This document shows positions 4,448-8,267 of a DNA stretch of 8,267 nucleotides, one piece after another. The position numbers were made by a program, and so were the translations under genes. Position 1 is the first letter of the stretch; each line of letters starts with the position of its first letter. The stretch is from 2-12-FULL-60-25 sp964638165 (lineage in GTDB: Bacteria > Patescibacteriota > Patescibacteriia > 2-12-FULL-60-25), in the NCBI GenBank assembly GCA_964638165.1, contig CAZWYJ010000053.1, positions 1 to 8,267 on the forward strand, read 5' to 3'. A model generated the notes under the pieces. That model was not told the origin of the DNA and made no database searches. It worked only from the letters and a program-made list of their open reading frames with translations.

Positions 4448-6004
4448 TTACTCGAATGTGGTATTTCCGATCGAGATCTTTGATACTGTCGTTTGGAGGT
4501 AACACCCTGGCTTTGACACGCCCGGTGCAGGACCATCTGGAACGCCGGATTGATTCGCCCTGAATGTAGACTGATTAATCGAGATCGAACCCTGGACATC
4601 ATTCGCCACATAGAAGATCGCCCCGCCCAATTCATGCGAAGAATTATTCGCGATCTCCGTTCCGCAGATATTCAAAGCGAAACTATTCCCATCCATGTAA
4701 ATTCCGCCACCGCTCCCGCCACCCGGCGTTCCGTTCTTTGCCGGATTCATGCCATTGCCGATCGCCTTATTATGAGAGATGACGCTATTGTACACGTGGA
4801 ATGAGGCGAAGAGTCCGCCGAGAGCTCCGCCGTTCGAGCCGACATTGGCGCGCTCCGAGCTTCCGCCGAAGGTGCTATTCACGATATACGTGGGCCCATA
4901 ACCCTGCGTCTGGTAGATCGCGCCACCGGCAACATCCGGTCCGGTTGAAATGATCGCGTTCCCGCGAAAAATGCTGTTCACCACTTTGAGGCTCCCGCCG
5001 TTCGAGTAGATGGCCGCACCACCGATACCCGCATCCGAAGCCTTCCCGTTCTCAAATACGAGGTTCTGCACCACGAGGCGCGGGTAGAGCGAATTATTGC
5101 AATGCGTGTTCAGCCAGCCCAATCCCTCCTCACAAGCGTCCTGATAGAGGATGCGATTCTTCCCTCCCCCGCTCAAAGTGATGAGACCTCCGCCATCAAT
5201 CACGCGATACCCGTTTGCATCCGGACCCGCCGCGTTCTGAAGTTTAATCTGATGCGGGAGCGTAATCGTGACCGGATCAGGCCCGCAGTTAAAAGTAATG
5301 ATTCCGCCCTTCTGCACCGCGGTCTCAAAGGCTGTGGCCGTACACGAGGAAGCATCACCCGTCCCCACGATCACATTCGGATGCGAGACGTCTTCTGCCT
5401 TTGCCTCCGTAGGAATCGTACAGTTTCCGGACGGATTCCCGGCGCTCAAGGTTCCGCCTTGCGTTCCGAGATTCGCATCATTCGTCGGCGTTGCGATTCC
5501 CTGGATAATCGTGGATCGCGAGGCCATAACCCCACCCGGATTAAAATCCGCAGTCGCAGAGATCGGCGAGCCTTCCGGGTAGTCCGTAAAGAAGGCATCC
5601 GGAATATCCTGAACCTGTTTTGCCCAATTCGATCCATAAAGGCTCATTGCTAAGGCCTCGGTCTTCACCCAACGCAAAGAACCATCCGCATCAACCGCAT
5701 ACACTTTCGGATCTGTCGTGATCTTCACGAGGTACTTCCCCGGCCGGTATGTAATATTCCCACCGAGCGGAATCGCCGCAAGCTCTGCGTCCGTAATCGT
5801 CGTGACCGTATTAAAATTATCAAACCAGCTGAAGTACGTTTTCTCATTTGGGAATACGAGCCGGGTATTCGTATCCGTAAAATAGTAGACGGCTTTGCCG
5901 GATGCTTTAATGAGCATCCCCGGGAGGATCGTTTCGGCCCTCACCTGCGCGAATGGCGCTGCGAGGAGAGCGAATGCAAGAAGAAGAGTAAAGAGGCGTC
6001 TCAT
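4448..6004 (-). CDS. Secreted protein with N-terminal surface domain and beta-helix
   Basis: This 518-residue exported protein has a clear signal peptide: MRR, a hydrophobic run (LFTLLLAFALLAAPFA), and a likely cut after VRA at residue 23. Residues 25-145 form a compact domain with VFPNEKTYFSWF (50-61), AAIPLGGNITYRPG (76-89), VKITTDPKVYAVDADG (93-108) and RWVKTEALAMSLYG (111-124). I have the impression that this domain recurs on exported proteins of candidate-phyla bacteria, function unknown. A linker follows, then from about 205 a right-handed parallel beta-helix: an IDGGG turn at 269-273, and repeats with GGAI-type turns (328-332, 360-363, 433-436, 460-463), each followed by N-S-x-F or similar. 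Such helices occur in surface adhesins and polysaccharide-active proteins. Catalytic residues cannot be identified, so no enzyme activity is claimed. No C-terminal anchor is seen. The start is the ATG at 6004, without SD. Confidence 0.85.
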   Translation of the reverse strand: MRRLFTLLLAFALLAAPFAQVRAETILPGMLIKASGKAVYYFTDTNTRLVFPNEKTYFSWFDNFNTVTTITDAELAAIPLGGNITYRPGKYLVKITTDPKVYAVDADGSLRWVKTEALAMSLYGSNWAKQVQDIPDAFFTDYPEGSPISATADFNPGGVMASRSTIIQGIATPTNDANLGTQGGTLSAGNPSGNCTIPTEAKAEDVSHPNVIVGTGDASSCTATAFETAVQKGGIITFNCGPDPVTITLPHQIKLQNAAGPDANGYRVIDGGGLITLSGGGKNRILYQDACEEGLGWLNTHCNNSLYPRLVVQNLVFENGKASDAGIGGAAIYSNGGSLKVVNSIFRGNAIISTGPDVAGGAIYQTQGYGPTYIVNSTFGGSSERANVGSNGGALGGLFASFHVYNSVISHNKAIGNGMNPAKNGTPGGGSGGGIYMDGNSFALNICGTEIANNSSHELGGAIFYVANDVQGSISINQSTFRANQSGVPDGPAPGVSKPGCYLQTTVSKISIGNTTFE

Positions 6005-6032
6005 ATAAAGACCAGCGTAGCATGAAGAACGA

Positions 6033-6075
6033 TGGGTTCGTAGGGGCGGGTTCCAGACCCGCTCCTACGAACCCA
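6033..6075. repeat. GTAGGG-type palindrome overlapping the murI stop
   Basis: TGGGTTCGTAGGGGCGGGT (6033-6051) pairs with 6057-6075 over 19 positions, with one G-T wobble, around a 5-nt loop. It shares the GTAGGG/CCCTAC design with the palindrome at 479-515. The murI stop codon (6067-6065) is inside the right arm, so the last residues of MurI are encoded by the repeat. One minus-strand frame through it spells VGAGLEPAPT, a peptide I recognise as a common by-product of such elements. No U-run follows towards the next gene. Confidence 0.8.
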
Positions 6076-6838
6076 CATTCCCCTTCTTCACCCCTATCTC
6101 CCTCCCCAACCACTGACTCGCGACCACGGCAGTCGCTGGCTGGATATCCGTAAACCAAAACTGTTGATCCGAATTTGTATTCAATAGACCTCCGCTAGAC
6201 GCTTCCAATTCATCCATCATCGCCTTTGGTGAGTTGATGATCGTCACGGAGCTCCCCACCTCCTCCGCAATCAAAGGCTGAAGCAAAGGATAGTGCGTGC
6301 ACCCGAGAACGACCGTATCCGCTCCCACCTCCTTCAACGGAGCAAGGTATCGGGTAATGACGGCCCGCGTCACATCCTCATCCAACCACCCCTCCTCCAC
6401 GAGCGGCACGAAGAGCGGGCATGCGATCGAGATCACTTCCAATTCCGGACGGGCGAGGCGAAGTGCGTGCTCATACGATCCCGAACGAATCGTCGCGGAT
6501 GTTCCGAGCACGCCTACCCGCGATGTCGCACAAGATGCGGTCGCACGAATCGCCGGCGCAAGCACATCGAATATCGGCAGAGACGGATATGCCGAACGCA
6601 ATGCCGGAAGCGCGTACGCAGACACGGTATTGCACGCCACGATCAGAGACGTCGCGCCGTGGCTCACGAGGAATTCCGCATCATCCAGCGCATATCGGAT
6701 GATCGTCTCTTCAGCCTTGGTTCCATACGGCATCCGCGCCGTATCTCCAAGATAGATAAACGACGTCCGCGGAGCGCGACGAAGCAATTCCTTCACGACC
6801 GTGAGGCCACCGATCCCGGAATCAAAAATGCCTAACAT
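6065..6838 (-). CDS. murI: Glutamate racemase
   Basis: This 257-residue enzyme converts L-glutamate to the D-glutamate used in peptidoglycan. It is cytoplasmic and cofactor-independent, working by two cysteines. Visible motifs are FDSGIGGLTV at residues 5-14, GDTARMPYG at 31-39, VACNTVSA with catalytic Cys69 at 67-74, CPLFVPLVEEG at 140-150, and LGCTHYPLL with catalytic Cys180 at 178-186. Length is usual for the family. The start is the ATG at 6838, which begins the conserved MxGIFDSG; it has no SD. The last few residues (about NVGS) and the stop lie in the palindrome at 6033-6075, so the C-terminal end has probably been altered by the repeat. The gene follows the phosphohexomutase with a 55-bp gap holding a structured tandem repeat, and may be co-transcribed with it. 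It indicates that the organism makes its own peptidoglycan precursors. Confidence 0.95.
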   Translation of the reverse strand: MLGIFDSGIGGLTVVKELLRRAPRTSFIYLGDTARMPYGTKAEETIIRYALDDAEFLVSHGATSLIVACNTVSAYALPALRSAYPSLPIFDVLAPAIRATASCATSRVGVLGTSATIRSGSYEHALRLARPELEVISIACPLFVPLVEEGWLDEDVTRAVITRYLAPLKEVGADTVVLGCTHYPLLQPLIAEEVGSSVTIINSPKAMMDELEASSGGLLNTNSDQQFWFTDIQPATAVVASQWLGREIGVKKGNVGS

Positions 6839-6844
6839 AGTGAG

Positions 6845-6880
6845 AAGTCGTAAAGTCGTAAAGTGAGCGCTTTACGACTT
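6845..6880 (-). repeat. Tandem and inverted AGTCGTAAAG repeat before murI
   Basis: AAGTCGTAAAG occurs twice in tandem (6845-6855 and 6853-6863, overlapping by three bases), and its exact reverse complement CTTTACGACTT lies at 6870-6880. In murI messenger RNA the single upstream copy can therefore pair, over 11 bp, with either of the two copies, but not both. The nearer pairing has a 6-nt loop; the farther one ends 7 bases before the murI ATG. A related tandem sits upstream of rseP at 3266-3283. It has no U-run and is not a terminator. Confidence 0.6.
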
Positions 6881-6893
6881 CACAGCTCATAAC

Positions 6894-8267
6894 TTACTGA
6901 CCCTGAATCATCTTGGCGATCTCGTCGCGCTTCTCCTCCATCACCTTCGCGTCCACGGCCTCGACAATGAGCCGGACGAGCGGTTCGGTATTCGATGCAC
7001 GGAGCGAGAACCACCACGCGCTAGGTTGCTTGACTCGACCTGCGCCCACGCCGAATTCCATACGAACTCCGTCGAGATCCGATGCGGATGATGCCATGGG
7101 CGCATACGTCGCGCGGATCAATTCAAGCGTTTTTGCCACGTCCGCGACCTTAAAGTTAATCTCGCCGCTATATGCATACCTCTTCAATGGCTTCCAGAGT
7201 TCCGAGAGCGGTCTCTCCGTTTCCGATAGCTCCTTTAAGAGCAGGAGAAGAGCCAAGTCTCCGGACTCCACGCCCCAGAGCGACCGATGGTAGTAGTGCA
7301 TGGAAAGCTCCCCGGCGAAAATCGCATTCGAATCACGCAACTGTTTCTTGATAAACGAATGTCCAACGCGCGACATCTCCGTCTTTCCTCCAGCCTTTAC
7401 GATCTCCTCCTCGACGACCCACGAGCTACGAAGGTCTCGCAAGATCAATGCACCCGGCTCTTGCCGAAGGAGCACGCGCGCAAAAATGACTTCCATCAGA
7501 TCCCCCGGAATCGGGATTCCTTCTTCATCCACGAATCCGATGCGATCGCAGTCCCCGTCGTACGCGACTCCAATCGCGCACCCCCGTTCCCGGACCATCT
7601 CCGAAAGCGCGACGAGCGTTTCCGTTTTCAACGGGTTCGCCTCGTGATTCGGAAACGTGCCATCCATCTCCCAGTACATCGGCACCACATCTATCTGTGA
7701 CAGACGCTTCATGAATTCCGGTAACACGAAGCCCGCCATGCCATTCCCTGCATCAATCGCAATCTTCATCGGAGCGATGTTCGTCGGATCAATGAATGAC
7801 ATGATGAGATCGAGATAGCGAGGAAGCGTGGTCGCGTCATCCGATATCTCACCCTTGCGCTCGGACGGAACGAATGGCGCATCAGACATGAAGCGCTCTT
7901 GAATCCGCTCGAGGCCACTCCCTAAACCAATCGGGTAGACCTGCCCGTCCGCAAACTTGAATCCATTATACTCGGCTGGATTATGAGAGGCGGTCACCAT
8001 CACACCGAGATCGTATTTTCCTTCTGCCATTCCGATCGCAACATTGAACAAAGGAGTTGAACAAAGACCGATGCGCGTCACATCCACTCCGTGATCCACC
8101 AACCCCCGGATCAGAGCCTCTTCGAGTTCCGGAGACGAGGATCGCATATCCCGTCCGATCAATACCCGTTTTGGGTGATAGACGTCGGAAATGGATCGGC
8201 CGAGCCGTTCCGCGAATTCGCTATTCAGACCGTCCGCTGCGGTTCCGCGGATATCATAGGCATGGAA
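6894..8267 (-). CDS. Phosphomannomutase/phosphoglucomutase (5' end beyond the window)
   Basis: These 457 residues of an alpha-D-phosphohexomutase lack only the first few amino acids. The enzyme moves phosphate between C1 and C6 of mannose or glucose phosphate, supplying sugar nucleotides for glycans and cell wall. The visible frame opens with FHAYDIRGTA, the usual start of PMM/PGM proteins. Then come the phosphoserine loop TASHNP (Ser at visible residue 94), the metal loop DGDCDR at 237-242, the sugar-binding loop GELSMH at 319-324, and the phosphate loop RASNTEPLVRL at 423-433. The sugar loop differs from the common GExSGH by a Met for Gly. All four functional loops are present, so the enzyme should be active; whether it prefers mannose or glucose cannot be told. 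A TTG at 8162 could be mistaken for the start, but the frame continues upstream with conserved sequence. murI follows 55 bp downstream. Confidence 0.94.
   Translation of the reverse strand, partial: FHAYDIRGTAADGLNSEFAERLGRSISDVYHPKRVLIGRDMRSSSPELEEALIRGLVDHGVDVTRIGLCSTPLFNVAIGMAEGKYDLGVMVTASHNPAEYNGFKFADGQVYPIGLGSGLERIQERFMSDAPFVPSERKGEISDDATTLPRYLDLIMSFIDPTNIAPMKIAIDAGNGMAGFVLPEFMKRLSQIDVVPMYWEMDGTFPNHEANPLKTETLVALSEMVRERGCAIGVAYDGDCDRIGFVDEEGIPIPGDLMEVIFARVLLRQEPGALILRDLRSSWVVEEEIVKAGGKTEMSRVGHSFIKKQLRDSNAIFAGELSMHYYHRSLWGVESGDLALLLLLKELSETERPLSELWKPLKRYAYSGEINFKVADVAKTLELIRATYAPMASSASDLDGVRMEFGVGAGRVKQPSAWWFSLRASNTEPLVRLIVEAVDAKVMEEKRDEIAKMIQGQ

Noticed and set aside
8160..8162. TTG as the start of the phosphohexomutase
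   Set aside because: The frame is open to the window end and encodes FHAYDIRG, a conserved N-terminal motif of the family, upstream of it.
1..8267. CRISPR array, tRNA genes, transposase or defence cassette
   Set aside because: I saw no regularly spaced direct repeats with unique spacers, no cloverleaf-like sequence with a TTCRANY-type arm in the gaps, and no transposase or nuclease-like protein. The repeats present are palindromes.

Overview
This window reads as a chromosomal segment of a candidate-phyla (Patescibacteria/CPR-like) bacterium. The GC content is moderate to high. Small-genome housekeeping genes are packed on one strand. A secreted protein carries a low-complexity-linked N-terminal domain of a kind I associate with these genomes, and most starts lack a Shine-Dalgarno (SD) sequence. 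The gaps between genes are filled with hairpins and palindromic repeats. The phylum is inferred from gene style and repeat content, not from a marker gene, and I would not name a class.

Every gene I can support lies on the minus strand, so transcription runs from high to low coordinates. In that order they are: a phosphomannomutase/phosphoglucomutase (5' end beyond the window), glutamate racemase murI, a secreted beta-helix protein, a CobO-type cobalamin adenosyltransferase, an RseP-like site-2 metalloprotease, an unrecognised cysteine-rich protein, and the first third of pheS (phenylalanyl-tRNA synthetase alpha, cut by the left edge). The functions are mostly envelope and core metabolism: sugar-phosphate interconversion, D-glutamate for peptidoglycan, a surface or exported protein, and a membrane protease. 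They do not form one pathway.

The most interesting content is between the genes. Two gaps over 500 bp (446-955 and 3247-3813) hold no convincing gene. They contain several palindrome types: (i) 'GTAGGG...CCCTAC' palindromes at 479-515 and 6033-6075; (ii) two members of a long-hairpin family, at 756-870 and 3627-3813, sharing a 29-nt block in the same position and orientation; (iii) a nested 260-bp palindrome at 3344-3603 built on a 'TCATCCTGAGCG' inverted repeat; (iv) a tandem 'AGTCGT' motif just upstream of both murI and rseP; and (v) simple GC-rich hairpins. Several sit exactly at gene ends: one supplies the murI stop codon and another begins at the base after the cobO stop.

Two regulatory readings deserve attention. 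The cysteine-rich gene is the only one with a strong SD, and that SD can pair with a complementary arm upstream which overlaps a candidate promoter, so read-through transcripts and locally started transcripts may be translated differently. The pheS promoter candidate places the transcript start almost on the ATG, with its -35 in the foot of a perfect palindrome. I found no tRNA, rRNA, CRISPR array, transposase or defence system.
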